This document shows positions 8,400-16,553 of a DNA stretch of 64,000 nt, one piece after another; position 1 is the first letter of the stretch; every line of letters starts with the position of its first letter. Both the position numbers and the translations under genes were made by a program. The notes beneath the pieces are model-generated. The model had not been told where the DNA came from, made no database searches, and saw only the letters and a program-made list of their open reading frames with translations. This stretch comes from Pelomonas nitida. GTDB lineage: Bacteria > Pseudomonadota > Gammaproteobacteria > Burkholderiales > Burkholderiaceae_C. The DNA lies in contig NZ_JBIGIA010000004.1 in assembly GCF_043555975.1 (NCBI RefSeq), positions 1 through 64,000 of the forward strand, read 5' to 3'.

Positions 8400-8473
8400 G
8401 GCAGTACAGAATCGGTCTGTGATGCGGTCGACTGTACTGGTTCTGTATCGGTTGCTGTCCCTAGACTGGCCGC
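8400..8473. promoter_or_regulatory. Divergent promoter region with putative MocR operator
   Basis: ACAGAATCGG at 8406-8415 recurs on the other strand as ACAGAACCAG (8446-8437), giving two opposed half-sites within 41 bp. A -10-like TAGACT at 8462-8467 ends six bases before the ATG of the exporter gene, consistent with a leaderless transcript. No good -35 is seen, which fits an activator-dependent promoter. Confidence 0.45.
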
Positions 8474-9439
8474 ATGCCAGCGATCTCCACGACGACTTCC
8501 TCCGACGCCACGCGCGGCCTGCTGCTCGGGCTGGCGGGCGTCGCCATGTTCGCGCTCAGCCTGCCGATGACGCGGCTGGCGGGCGGCTCCGTCGACGCGC
8601 CGCAACTGGCGCCGGCCTTCGTGGCCTTCGGGCGGGCCGTGGTGGCCGGCGTGCTGTCGTTGCTCTATCTCGCGGTCACCGGGGCGCGCTGGCCGCGCGG
8701 TGGCGAATGGCGGTTGCTGGCGCTGACGGCGGGCGGCGTGGTGTTCGGCTGGCCGCTGCTGTCGGGGCTGGCCGTGCGGCAGGTGGACGCCGTGCACGCC
8801 GCCGTCATCTCGGGCGTGCTGCCGTTGGCCACGGCGGTCATCGCCGCGCTGTCGCTGCGCCAGCGGCCCAGTGCGGCGTTCTGGGCATGCGCGCTGGCCG
8901 GCCTCGCGCTGGTGGTGGGGTTTGCGGCCTGGCGCGGTGCCGGTGGGCTGGAGCTGGCCGATGGCCTGTTGCTGGGTGCCGTGGTGTGTGCGTCGGCGGG
9001 CTATGTCAGCGGGGCGCGGCTGACGGTGGGGGCGGCCGCTCCAGGAGTGGCCGCATCGGGCGGAGCGCGCGGCGGCGCGGGCTTGTCGGCGGAGCAGGTG
9101 ATCTGCTGGGTGCTCGTGATCAGCCTGCCGGCGACGCTGCCGCTGGCCATCGCCACACGCCCGGTGGCGCCGGTCGCCGCGTCCGCGTGGCTGGGCTTTG
9201 CCTATGTGTCGTTGTTCTCGATGTGGATCGGCTTCTTCGCCTGGTACCGCGGCCTCGCGCTGGGCGGCACGCTGCGCGTGAGCCAGGTGCAGGTGCTGCA
9301 ACCTTTTCTTTCGATGCTGCTGGCGGTGCCGTTGCTGGGCGAGCGGCTGGATGCGATGACGCTGGTCTTCGCCGCGGCCGTGCTCGCGGTGGTGTGGGTG
9401 GGCAAGCGGCAGCCTGTCGATGTGCGGAGGTCGGCATGA
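8474..9439 (+). CDS. DMT superfamily transporter, EamA type
   Basis: 321 residues with about ten hydrophobic helices arranged as two EamA repeats. Inner-membrane carriers of this type typically export amino acids or other metabolites; the substrate is unknown. It is divergent from the MocR regulator and overlaps the DUF2917 gene by ATGA, so regulator, exporter and downstream aminotransferase probably act in one amino-compound pathway. The start is leaderless-like (see 8462). Confidence 0.88.
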   Translation: MPAISTTTSSDATRGLLLGLAGVAMFALSLPMTRLAGGSVDAPQLAPAFVAFGRAVVAGVLSLLYLAVTGARWPRGGEWRLLALTAGGVVFGWPLLSGLAVRQVDAVHAAVISGVLPLATAVIAALSLRQRPSAAFWACALAGLALVVGFAAWRGAGGLELADGLLLGAVVCASAGYVSGARLTVGAAAPGVAASGGARGGAGLSAEQVICWVLVISLPATLPLAIATRPVAPVAASAWLGFAYVSLFSMWIGFFAWYRGLALGGTLRVSQVQVLQPFLSMLLAVPLLGERLDAMTLVFAAAVLAVVWVGKRQPVDVRRSA

Positions 9440-9735
9440 GCGAGCACTTCACCACCCGGCTGCTGCCAGGCCAGGCGCTGACACTGCCGGCCGAGCGCCA
9501 GCCTCGCCTGCTGGTGGTCACGCAGGGGCGGCTGTGGGTCACATGGGCGGGGCATGCGCAAGACCATTGGCTCGCGGCCGGGGAGGCGCTGACGCTGCCG
9601 GCCGGCCTGGCGGCGGTGGCCGAGGGCTGGCCCGAGGCCCGGTTTCAGTTGTTGCAGCCGGCGGCGGTGCGTCGCGGCACCGCCCGGCCCGGTGCTAGGC
9701 TGATCCCTTTGACATTTCGCTTCACCACGTCATGA
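9436..9735 (+). CDS. DUF2917 family protein
   Basis: 99 residues with a cupin-like small beta fold as in DUF2917: LLVVTQGRLWVTWAGHAQDHWLAAGEALTL is the diagnostic region. Common in Burkholderiales, function unknown. Its ATG overlaps the exporter stop (ATGA) and its own stop overlaps the next ATG (ATGA), so translation of the three genes is likely coupled. Confidence 0.78.
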   Translation: MSEHFTTRLLPGQALTLPAERQPRLLVVTQGRLWVTWAGHAQDHWLAAGEALTLPAGLAAVAEGWPEARFQLLQPAAVRRGTARPGARLIPLTFRFTTS

Positions 9736-10940
9736 GCACCATCTGGACCCAGGCGCGCCGCGCCGCGCGCATGAACCCGTCCATCATTCGCGAGATTCTC
9801 AAGGTCACCGAGAAGCCGGGCGTGCTGTCCATGGCCGGCGGCCTGCCCAGCGCCGACACCTTTCCGGTCGACGCCATCAAGGCCGCCTGCGACCGCGTGC
9901 TGACCGCCACGCCGCGCGAGGCGCTGCAATACGCCTCCAGCGAGGGCTACGCACCGCTGCGCGAATGGGTGGCCGGGCGCGTCGCGTCGCTGGGCATGAA
10001 GGTCAAGCCCGAGCAGGTGCTCATCACCAGCGGCTCGCAGCAGGGGCTGGATCTCGTCGGCAAGATCCTCTGCGACGCCGGCGCGCCGGTGGCCGTGGAG
10101 ACGCCCACCTACCTCGGCGCGCTGCAGGCCTTCACGCCGTTCGAGCCGCTGTTCGCCAGCCTCGCCAGCGATGAGGAAGGCCCGCGCCCCGAGGCCATTG
10201 CCACGCTGCCGCACGACGCACCCGGCACGCGCTTCGCGTACCTGCTGCCCAACTACCAGAACCCCACCGGCCGCGTCATGGGCGCGCCGCGCCGCGTGGA
10301 AGTCGTCGAGGCGCTGCGCAAGGCCAATGTGCCCTTCGTCGAGGACAACCCCTACGGTGACCTGTGGTTCGACGAGCCGCCGCCGGCCGCGTTGTCCAGC
10401 CTGTGGCCCGAGGGATCGCTCTACCTCGGCTCCTTCTCCAAGGTGCTGACGCCGGGCTTCCGGCTGGGCTACGTCATCGCGCCGCCGGAGCTCTACCCCA
10501 AGCTGCTGCAGGCCAAGCAGGCGGCCGACCTGCACACGCCGGGCTTCAACCAGCGTGTCGTGCACGAGGTCGTGAAGGACGGCTTCCTGGACAGCCATGT
10601 GCCGACCATCCGCTCGCTCTACAAGGCCAATCGCGACGCGATGGCCGAGGCCCTGCAGGCCCACCTGCCGCGTGGCTGTGAGTGGCAGCTGCCGCAAGGC
10701 GGTATGTTCTTCTGGGTGCGTCTGCCGGCGGGCCTGGACGCGATGGCGCTGTTGCCGCGTGCCGTGGATGCGGGCATTGCTTATGTGCCCGGCGCGGCCT
10801 TCTACGCGCACCAGCCCGATCCGCGCACGCTGCGACTGTCTTTCGTCACGCTGACCCCCGACCTCATCCGCGAGGGCGTCGAGAAGCTCGGCCGGCTGCT
10901 GCACGAGGCGCTGGAGCCGGTGGCCGAACACGCGCCGTAA
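9732..10940 (+). CDS. PLP-dependent aminotransferase class I/II (LysN/2-aminoadipate type)
   Basis: 402 residues, fold type I aminotransferase without a DNA-binding domain. LPNYQNPTGR is the NPTGR-like motif, EDNPYGDLWF carries the pyridine-binding Asp/Tyr region, and GSFSKVLTPGFRLGYV contains the PLP lysine (about K237). The closest family known to me is 2-aminoadipate/aromatic transaminases; the actual substrate is open. It shares the SKVLTP motif with the aminotransferase domain of the divergent MocR regulator. A TAGGCTGATCCC stretch at 9696-9707 inside the preceding gene also occurs upstream of uup. Confidence 0.88.
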   Translation: MSTIWTQARRAARMNPSIIREILKVTEKPGVLSMAGGLPSADTFPVDAIKAACDRVLTATPREALQYASSEGYAPLREWVAGRVASLGMKVKPEQVLITSGSQQGLDLVGKILCDAGAPVAVETPTYLGALQAFTPFEPLFASLASDEEGPRPEAIATLPHDAPGTRFAYLLPNYQNPTGRVMGAPRRVEVVEALRKANVPFVEDNPYGDLWFDEPPPAALSSLWPEGSLYLGSFSKVLTPGFRLGYVIAPPELYPKLLQAKQAADLHTPGFNQRVVHEVVKDGFLDSHVPTIRSLYKANRDAMAEALQAHLPRGCEWQLPQGGMFFWVRLPAGLDAMALLPRAVDAGIAYVPGAAFYAHQPDPRTLRLSFVTLTPDLIREGVEKLGRLLHEALEPVAEHAP

Positions 10941-11111
10941 AACTCGCCGCAGAGTTCGCAGTAAAGCGCCAGCCTGACAGCCAGCTGAAGCGGGGGTGCC
11001 CGGCCTACCCGGGTTTCCATATTCCCACGCCGCCCTCGCTCTGGCATCGTATGCAGCCGGCCCCCGGCGAAGCCGCCGGGGCGGATCGAATAACGACAGA
11101 CGAGGCAAGCG

Positions 11112-12341
11112 ATGAAACAGCTCTGGACGGCCGTCGCGACGGCGGCAATGGCGTGGGGTGCGCAGGCGGCGGAGCCGATCAAGATCGGCGTTTCGGGGCC
11201 GTTCACCGGCGGCTCGTCGTCGATGGGGGTCAGCATGCGCGACGGCGTGCGCCTCGCTGCCGACGAGATCAACAAGGCCGGGGGCGTGCTCGGCCGCCAG
11301 ATCCAGCTCGTCGAGCGTGACGACGAGGCCAAGAACGAGCGCGGCGTGCAGATCGCACAGGAGCTGATCAACAAGGAAAAGGTCGCCGCGACCGTCGGCT
11401 ACATCAACACCGGCGTCGCGCTCGCGTCGCAGCGCTTCTACCAGGACGCCAAGATCCCGGTCATGAACAACGTGGCCACGGGCTCCATCGTGACCAAGCA
11501 GTTCGAGGCCCAGCCCGACAACTACATCTTCCGCAATGCGGCGCACGACTCCATCCAGGCGCCGATGATCGTGGAAGAGGCCATCGCCAAGCGCGGCTTC
11601 AAGAAGGTCGCCATCCTGGCCGACTCCACGAACTACGGCCAGCTCGGCCGCGCCGACCTGGAGGCTGCGCTCAAGCTCAAGGGCATCGCGCCGGTGGCGG
11701 TCGAGAAGTTCAACATCAAGGACGTCGACATGACGGCGCAGCTGCTCAAGGCCAAGGAGGCCGGCGCCGAGGCGATCCTGACCTACGGCATCGGGCCCGA
11801 GCTGGCGCAGATCGCCAACGGCATGACCAAGCTGGGCTGGAAGGTGCCGATGATCGGTTCATGGACGCTGTCCATGGCCAACTACATCGACAACGCCGGC
11901 CCTGGCGGGGAGGGCGCGCGCATGCCGCAAACCTTCATCCAGGAGCCCACGACGCCCAAGCGCCAGAGCTTCATCATCAATTACCTGAAGACCTTCAACC
12001 CGAAGAACTCGCGCATCGAGTCGCCGGTGTCGGCCGCCCAGGGCTACGACTCCATCTACCTGCTGGCCGCAGCCATCAAGCAGGCCGGGGTCACCGACGG
12101 GCCCAAGATCAAGGCCGCGCTGGAAGACCTGAAGACGCCCGTGGACGGCGTCGTGACGACCTACAACAAGCCCTTCTCCAAGACCGACCACGAGGCCATC
12201 ACGGCCAACATCCCGGTCATGGGCGAGGTCAAGGGCCAGCGGGTGGTCTACGCCTATCAGGAGGACTTCAAGAAGGCCTCCGACGTGCGCGTGAAGGACG
12301 TCAACGCCAAGGGCGCGCTGGAGCAGAAGAAGCGGCAGTAG
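11112..12341 (+). CDS. Branched-chain amino acid type ABC transporter substrate-binding protein
   Basis: 409 residues. A signal peptide ends near AQAA (residue 19), followed by a periplasmic Leu/Ile/Val-binding-type fold (IKIGVSGPFTGGSS...GVRLAADEINKAGGVLGRQIQLVERDD). It delivers ligand to the LivH/LivM permease encoded downstream. The ligand may be a branched-chain amino acid, an amide or an aromatic acid; sequence alone does not decide. A GC-rich hairpin (11062-11081) sits in the leader. An attenuator-like terminator follows the gene, consistent with the binding protein being made in excess. Confidence 0.9.
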   Translation: MKQLWTAVATAAMAWGAQAAEPIKIGVSGPFTGGSSSMGVSMRDGVRLAADEINKAGGVLGRQIQLVERDDEAKNERGVQIAQELINKEKVAATVGYINTGVALASQRFYQDAKIPVMNNVATGSIVTKQFEAQPDNYIFRNAAHDSIQAPMIVEEAIAKRGFKKVAILADSTNYGQLGRADLEAALKLKGIAPVAVEKFNIKDVDMTAQLLKAKEAGAEAILTYGIGPELAQIANGMTKLGWKVPMIGSWTLSMANYIDNAGPGGEGARMPQTFIQEPTTPKRQSFIINYLKTFNPKNSRIESPVSAAQGYDSIYLLAAAIKQAGVTDGPKIKAALEDLKTPVDGVVTTYNKPFSKTDHEAITANIPVMGEVKGQRVVYAYQEDFKKASDVRVKDVNAKGALEQKKRQ

Positions 12342-12362
12342 GACAAGCCCACCCCCTACTCG

Positions 12363-12430
12363 CTGCGCGAGCCCCCTCAAGGGGGCGCCGCTGGCGGACC
12401 GGCGGAGCCGGATCCGCGGCGGCCGCTGGA
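12363..12430. repeat. Dispersed GC-rich intergenic repeat
   Basis: A run of palindromes in the gap between the binding protein and permease genes. It begins with GCCCCCTCAAGGGGGC (12371-12386) and continues with overlapping GC-rich palindromes around GGATCC. From memory this CCCCCTCAAGGGGGC type is a common intergenic repeat in Burkholderiales. A related form lies at 15305-15370. Confidence 0.6.
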
Positions 12431-12436
12431 GGGGCC

Positions 12437-12477
12437 GGGCGGGGGGGGGCGCTTCGCGACCCCGCCCTCTTGTTTTT
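12437..12477 (+). terminator. Intra-operon terminator/attenuator between binding protein and LivH
   Basis: An 8-bp stem (GGGCGGGG at 12437-12444 with CCCCGCCC at 12460-12467) is followed by TCTTGTTTTT. The left arm contains a run of nine G, a likely slippage site. Partial termination here would raise the binding-protein to permease ratio, as seen in other ABC operons (inference). Confidence 0.6.
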
Positions 12478-12491
12478 GATGGGAACGACTG

Positions 12492-13367
12492 ATGCAAATC
12501 CTGACCCAGCTCGTGTTCAGCGGCATCGCGCTGGGCATGATCTACGCCGTCATCGCCTTCGGCTACCAGCTCACGTTTGCGACCAGCGACACGCTGAACT
12601 TCGGGCAGGGCGAGTCGTTGATGCTGGGCGCGCTGGTGGGCCTGACGCTGGTCGGCTGGGGCGTCAACTACTGGTTGATGCTGCCGCTGGTGTGCCTGTT
12701 CGGCGGTTTCCAGGGCGCCGTGGTCGAGCGCGTCGGCGTGCGGCCGGCCATCAAGATGAAGAGCGAGTTCGGCTGGATCATGTCCACCATCGCGTTAGGC
12801 ATCATCTTCAAGAACGTGGCCGAGAACGTCTGGGGCCGGGACGACCTGAAGTTCCCGTCGCCGCTGCCCGAGGCGCCGATGAAGGTGCTCGGCGCCAACG
12901 TGCTGCCGATGGAAGTGCTGGTCATCGTCGGCGCGGTGGGCATGATGCTGGCCGTGGAGTTGTTCAACCGCCGCAGCATCTACGGCAAGGCCGTCGTCGC
13001 GACCTTCAACGACCGTGATGCCGCCAAGCTGATGGGCATCAACACCGGCCTGGTCATCACGTTCTCGTATGCGCTGTCGTCGCTGACGGCCTCGTTTGCT
13101 GGCGTGCTGATCGCGCCGCTGACGCTGACCGGCGCGACGATGGGCGCGGTGTTGGGCCTGAAGGCCTTCGCCGTGGCCATCATCGGCGGGCTGACCAGCG
13201 GCATGGGCATCATCGTGGGCGGCATCATCCTCGGCGTGGCCGAGACGACGACGGGCTTCTACCTGTCCACCGGCTACAAGGACGTGCCGGGCCTCGTGTT
13301 GCTGCTCATCGTGCTGGCCGTCAAGCCGGCCGGCCTGTTCGGCAAGACCGCGATCAAGAAGGTCTGA
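12492..13367 (+). CDS. livH: Branched-chain amino acid ABC transporter permease LivH type
   Basis: 291 residues of hydrophobic inner-membrane permease (about eight spans). It has the LivH features GIALGMIYAVIAFGYQLTFATSDTLNFGQGE at the N-terminus and the GLKAFAVAIIGGLTSGMG coupling region. It pairs with the LivM half of the next gene to form the channel. The next start codon is 15 bp downstream. Confidence 0.9.
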   Translation: MQILTQLVFSGIALGMIYAVIAFGYQLTFATSDTLNFGQGESLMLGALVGLTLVGWGVNYWLMLPLVCLFGGFQGAVVERVGVRPAIKMKSEFGWIMSTIALGIIFKNVAENVWGRDDLKFPSPLPEAPMKVLGANVLPMEVLVIVGAVGMMLAVELFNRRSIYGKAVVATFNDRDAAKLMGINTGLVITFSYALSSLTASFAGVLIAPLTLTGATMGAVLGLKAFAVAIIGGLTSGMGIIVGGIILGVAETTTGFYLSTGYKDVPGLVLLLIVLAVKPAGLFGKTAIKKV

Positions 13368-13382
13368 GGGAAGGCCCGACAC

Positions 13383-15374
13383 GTGAATCTCAAGAAACTC
13401 GTTCTCGGCGCCCTGGCCCTCGTGGCCGTCGCCGGCTTCCCCATCGCTTCGGGCAACCCGTACTACATCCATCTGGTCGAGACCATCATGATCTACGCGA
13501 TCGTGCTGTTCGGCCTGGACATCGTGGTGGGCTACACCGGCCAGGTGTCGCTGGGGCATGCCGGGCTGTTCGGCATCGGCGCCTACACCGCCGGCGTGCT
13601 CATCCTCAAGCTCGACGCGCCCGTCTACGCGACGCTGCCGGCCGCCATCGCCGTGGCGGCCTGCTTCGGCGCCATGCTGGCACTGCCGGCGCTGCGCGTG
13701 ACGGGGCCTTATCTCGCCATGGTCACGCTGGCCTTCGGCACCATCATCCAGATCCTCATCAACGAGATGACCTTCCTGACCGAGGGGCCGATGGGCATCA
13801 CGCTGACCAAGCCCACGCTGCTCGGCCACCCGCTCGACGAGATGCAGTACTACTGGCTCGTCATGGCCTGCCTGGTCGCGGCGCTGGTCTTCGTGCACCG
13901 CGTGCTGCACTCGCAGCTGGGCCGCGCCTTCGAGGCGCTGCGCGGCAGCCCGGTCGCGTCGGACTGCATGGGCGTCTCGGTCTATCGCTACAAGGTCTAT
14001 GCCTTCGTCATCTCGGCGGCGCTGGCTGGCCTGGCCGGCGCGCTGTATGCCTACTCCGAGCAGTACATCAGCCCCAATACCTACAACTTCGAGCAGACGG
14101 TGATGTTCCTGCTGGCCATCATCATGGGTGGCCGCAAGACGCGCACTGGCGCGTTGCTCGGCGCGGCCATCATCGTCATGCTGCCCAAGTTGCTGGACGA
14201 CCTGGAGGTCTTTCGCATCGGTGCCGTCGTGCTGGCGGTCATCGTCACCCTGTCGGTCGGCGTGGCGATGAAGCGCGGCAAGATGACGGGCCAGCTCGCC
14301 GCCATTCCGGTGTGCGGCACGATCGGCCTGGCACTGCTGTCCTTCAAGTTGCAGACGATGACCGACTGGCGGCTGTCCATCTTCGGTCTCATCACGCTGT
14401 TCGTCGTGTACTACCTGCAGGACGGCATCGTCGGCTTCGTGCGCAGTGCGTTGAACCTCAAGGCCGGCGCCGATGCCGGCGATGGCGACGTGGCCGCGAC
14501 GGCGTTGACGCGGGCCAGCGCTCAGGGCGAGGCCATCCTGCTGAAGGCCAGCGGCGTGCTGATGCAGTTCGGCGGGCTCAAGGCGCTGAACAACGTCGAC
14601 CTCGTCGTGCAGCGCGGCAGCATCCACGGCCTCATCGGCCCTAACGGCTCCGGCAAGAGCACGATGATGAATGTGCTGACCGGCATCTACCAGCCCACCG
14701 CCGGGTCGGTCGTGTTCGCCGGCCAGACGGTCAATGGCCGCACGTCGTCGGACATCGCGCTGTCGGGCATCGCGCGCACCTTCCAGAACGTGCAGCTGTT
14801 CGGCGAGATGACGGCGCTGCAGAACGTGCTGGTCGGCCTGCATCACAGCTTCCGCAGCAACCTGGTGGAGGTGGCCCTGCATCTGCCGCGTTACCGCCGC
14901 GAGGATCGGGAGCAGCGCGCGCGGGCGAGGGCGCTGCTGGACTTCGTCGGGCTCGGCCAGTTGGCCGCCGAGGAGGCGCGCAACCTGCCCTACGGCAAAC
15001 AGCGGCTGCTGGAGATCGCCCGGGCGCTCGCGCTGGACCCGCAGCTGCTGTTGCTGGATGAGCCCGCGGCCGGCCTGACCGCGCCGGACATCAAGGAGCT
15101 GCTGGAGATCATCCGCAAGATCCGCGACGCGGGGGTGACGGTCATCCTCATCGAGCATCACATGGACGTCGTCATGAGCCTGTGCGACCGGGTCTCTGTG
15201 CTGGACTTCGGTCAGAAGATCGCCGAAGGACTGCCCGCCGAAGTGCAGGCCAACGAGAAGGTCATCGAGGCCTATCTGGGTGGCCCCCAGGACGGTGGCG
15301 TACCGCCGTCACCCCCCGAGGGGGCGCCTGAAACTCGGGAGCGGCCCAGCGCTGCAGGGGGCGGAGGGGCCTGA
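13383..15374 (+). CDS. Fused LivM permease - LivG ATPase
   Basis: 663 residues joining two normally separate subunits. Residues 1-365 are a LivM-type permease (VGYTGQVSLGHAGLFGIGAYTAG, about ten spans). After a short linker, residues 390-640 are a LivG-type ATPase, with Walker A GPNGSGKST near 420, signature LPYGKQRLLEIARA, Walker B LLLLDEPAAGL and the switch histidine in LIEHHMDVV. The GTG start follows LivH by 15 bp. The last roughly 25 residues are Pro/Gly/Arg-rich and are encoded by an intergenic-type repeat, so they are probably a non-functional extension. The fusion fixes permease and ATPase stoichiometry at 1:1. Confidence 0.9.
   Translation: MNLKKLVLGALALVAVAGFPIASGNPYYIHLVETIMIYAIVLFGLDIVVGYTGQVSLGHAGLFGIGAYTAGVLILKLDAPVYATLPAAIAVAACFGAMLALPALRVTGPYLAMVTLAFGTIIQILINEMTFLTEGPMGITLTKPTLLGHPLDEMQYYWLVMACLVAALVFVHRVLHSQLGRAFEALRGSPVASDCMGVSVYRYKVYAFVISAALAGLAGALYAYSEQYISPNTYNFEQTVMFLLAIIMGGRKTRTGALLGAAIIVMLPKLLDDLEVFRIGAVVLAVIVTLSVGVAMKRGKMTGQLAAIPVCGTIGLALLSFKLQTMTDWRLSIFGLITLFVVYYLQDGIVGFVRSALNLKAGADAGDGDVAATALTRASAQGEAILLKASGVLMQFGGLKALNNVDLVVQRGSIHGLIGPNGSGKSTMMNVLTGIYQPTAGSVVFAGQTVNGRTSSDIALSGIARTFQNVQLFGEMTALQNVLVGLHHSFRSNLVEVALHLPRYRREDREQRARARALLDFVGLGQLAAEEARNLPYGKQRLLEIARALALDPQLLLLDEPAAGLTAPDIKELLEIIRKIRDAGVTVILIEHHMDVVMSLCDRVSVLDFGQKIAEGLPAEVQANEKVIEAYLGGPQDGGVPPSPPEGAPETRERPSAAGGGGA
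15305..15370. repeat. GC-rich repeat encoding the LivMG C-terminal tail
   Basis: CACCCCCCGAGGGGGCGCC and the following CTCGGGAGCGG...GCAGGGGGCGG resemble the repeats that normally lie between genes (compare 12363). Here the repeat is read through in frame as the C-terminus of the LivM-LivG protein, up to its TGA. Confidence 0.55.
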
Positions 15375-15375
15375 C

Positions 15376-16098
15376 ATGCTGAGCATCAACAACCTCAGTG
15401 CCGGCTACGGCAAGGTGCAGGTCCTGCACGGCATCTCCCTGCAGGTGCCCAAGGGCCAGGTCGTGACGCTCATCGGCTCCAACGGCGCCGGCAAGACGAC
15501 CACCATGCGCGCCGTCAGCGGCATGATCAAGCCCACCGGTGGCGAGATCAAGCTCAACGACCGCCGCATCGACGGGCTGGAGAGCTATCACATCGCACGC
15601 CGAGGCCTCGCGCATTCGCCGGAGGGACGCCGCGTGTTCGCGACGATGACCGTGACCGACAACCTGCGCCTGGGCGCGTTTCCGCGCTACACCGGCGAGC
15701 GACCCAAGGGCGACATTGCCGGCGACCTGGAGCGTGCGCTGGAGCTCTTCCCGCGCCTCAAGGAGCGGCGCCAGCAGCTGGCCGGCACCTTGTCGGGCGG
15801 CGAGCAGCAGATGCTGGCCATGGCGCGTGCGGTCATGCTCAACCCGGAGGTCGTGCTGCTGGACGAGCCATCGATGGGCCTGGCACCCATCCTGGTTGAC
15901 GAGGTGTTCCGCATCATCGAGAGCCTGAAGGCGCGCGGCGTGACCATGTTGCTGGTCGAGCAGTTCGCGGCCGCCGCGCTGAAGGTGGCCGACTACGGCT
16001 ATGTGCTGGAGAACGGCCGCATCGCCGTGCACGGCCCGGCCGAAAAGCTGCGCAGCGACCCTGCGGTGCAAGCGGCCTATCTCGGCGGCGGGCACTGA
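15376..16098 (+). CDS. livF: Branched-chain amino acid ABC transporter ATPase LivF type
   Basis: 240 residues, a single ABC ATPase: Walker A GSNGAGKTT, signature LSGGEQQML, Walker B VVLLDEPSMGL and a LVEQFA switch region. It is the second ATPase of the transporter, working with the ATPase half of the LivM-LivG fusion. The ATG at 15376 begins directly after the fusion gene's TGA. Nearest relatives are LivF, UrtE and similar proteins. Confidence 0.92.
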   Translation: MLSINNLSAGYGKVQVLHGISLQVPKGQVVTLIGSNGAGKTTTMRAVSGMIKPTGGEIKLNDRRIDGLESYHIARRGLAHSPEGRRVFATMTVTDNLRLGAFPRYTGERPKGDIAGDLERALELFPRLKERRQQLAGTLSGGEQQMLAMARAVMLNPEVVLLDEPSMGLAPILVDEVFRIIESLKARGVTMLLVEQFAAAALKVADYGYVLENGRIAVHGPAEKLRSDPAVQAAYLGGGH

Positions 16099-16100
16099 TC

Positions 16101-16553
16101 GTGGAACGCCCTGGATACCGCCTCAGCTTTGCGGCGGAGGACATCGACGCCGTCGCGGCCCACGCCTTCCTGACCACCGCCTACTGGTGCGAGGGGATTC
16201 CGCTCGCGCTGATCGAGCGGGCCATCGCCAATTCGCTGTGCATTGCGCTGCATGCGACGGGCCAGGGCCAGGTGGGCTTCGCCCGCGTCGTCACGGACCG
16301 CACCACCTTCGCCTATCTCTGCGACGTCTACGTGCTGCAAGACCACAGGCAGCAGGGGCTGGCCGATTGGATGGTTCAATCGCTGCTCGCCCACCCGGAC
16401 CTGCAAGGCCTGCGCCGCTTCATGCTGTTCACGCGAGACGCCCATTCGCTGTACGCCCGCCACGGCTTCCAGCCGCTGGTGACGCCTGAGCGCGGCATGG
16501 AGGTCGTGCGGCCGGGGATGTACCGCCAGCTCACCTCGCCCACCGATGTCTGA
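16101..16553 (+). CDS. GNAT family N-acetyltransferase
   Basis: 150 residues. It has the strand preceding the acetyl-CoA loop (YLCDVYVLQDHRQQGLADWMVQ) and the LYARHGFQPL C-terminal motif. The GTG start is two bases after the livF stop, placing it in the transporter transcript. Substrate unknown. The following phzF-like gene begins 8 bp before its stop. Confidence 0.82.
   Translation: MERPGYRLSFAAEDIDAVAAHAFLTTAYWCEGIPLALIERAIANSLCIALHATGQGQVGFARVVTDRTTFAYLCDVYVLQDHRQQGLADWMVQSLLAHPDLQGLRRFMLFTRDAHSLYARHGFQPLVTPERGMEVVRPGMYRQLTSPTDV

Noticed and set aside
9696..9707. TAGGCTGATCCC shared with the region upstream of uup as a promoter motif
   Set aside because: At 9696 it is inside the DUF2917 coding region, and no -35 is correctly spaced at either site. 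The 13-base identity may be chance or part of a repeat.
12795..15161. A 788-codon open frame on the minus strand opposite the liv genes
   Set aside because: It is antisense to clearly conserved LivH and LivM-LivG reading frames. Its translation is low-complexity His/Gln/Asp/Arg sequence, typical of a shadow frame in GC-rich DNA.
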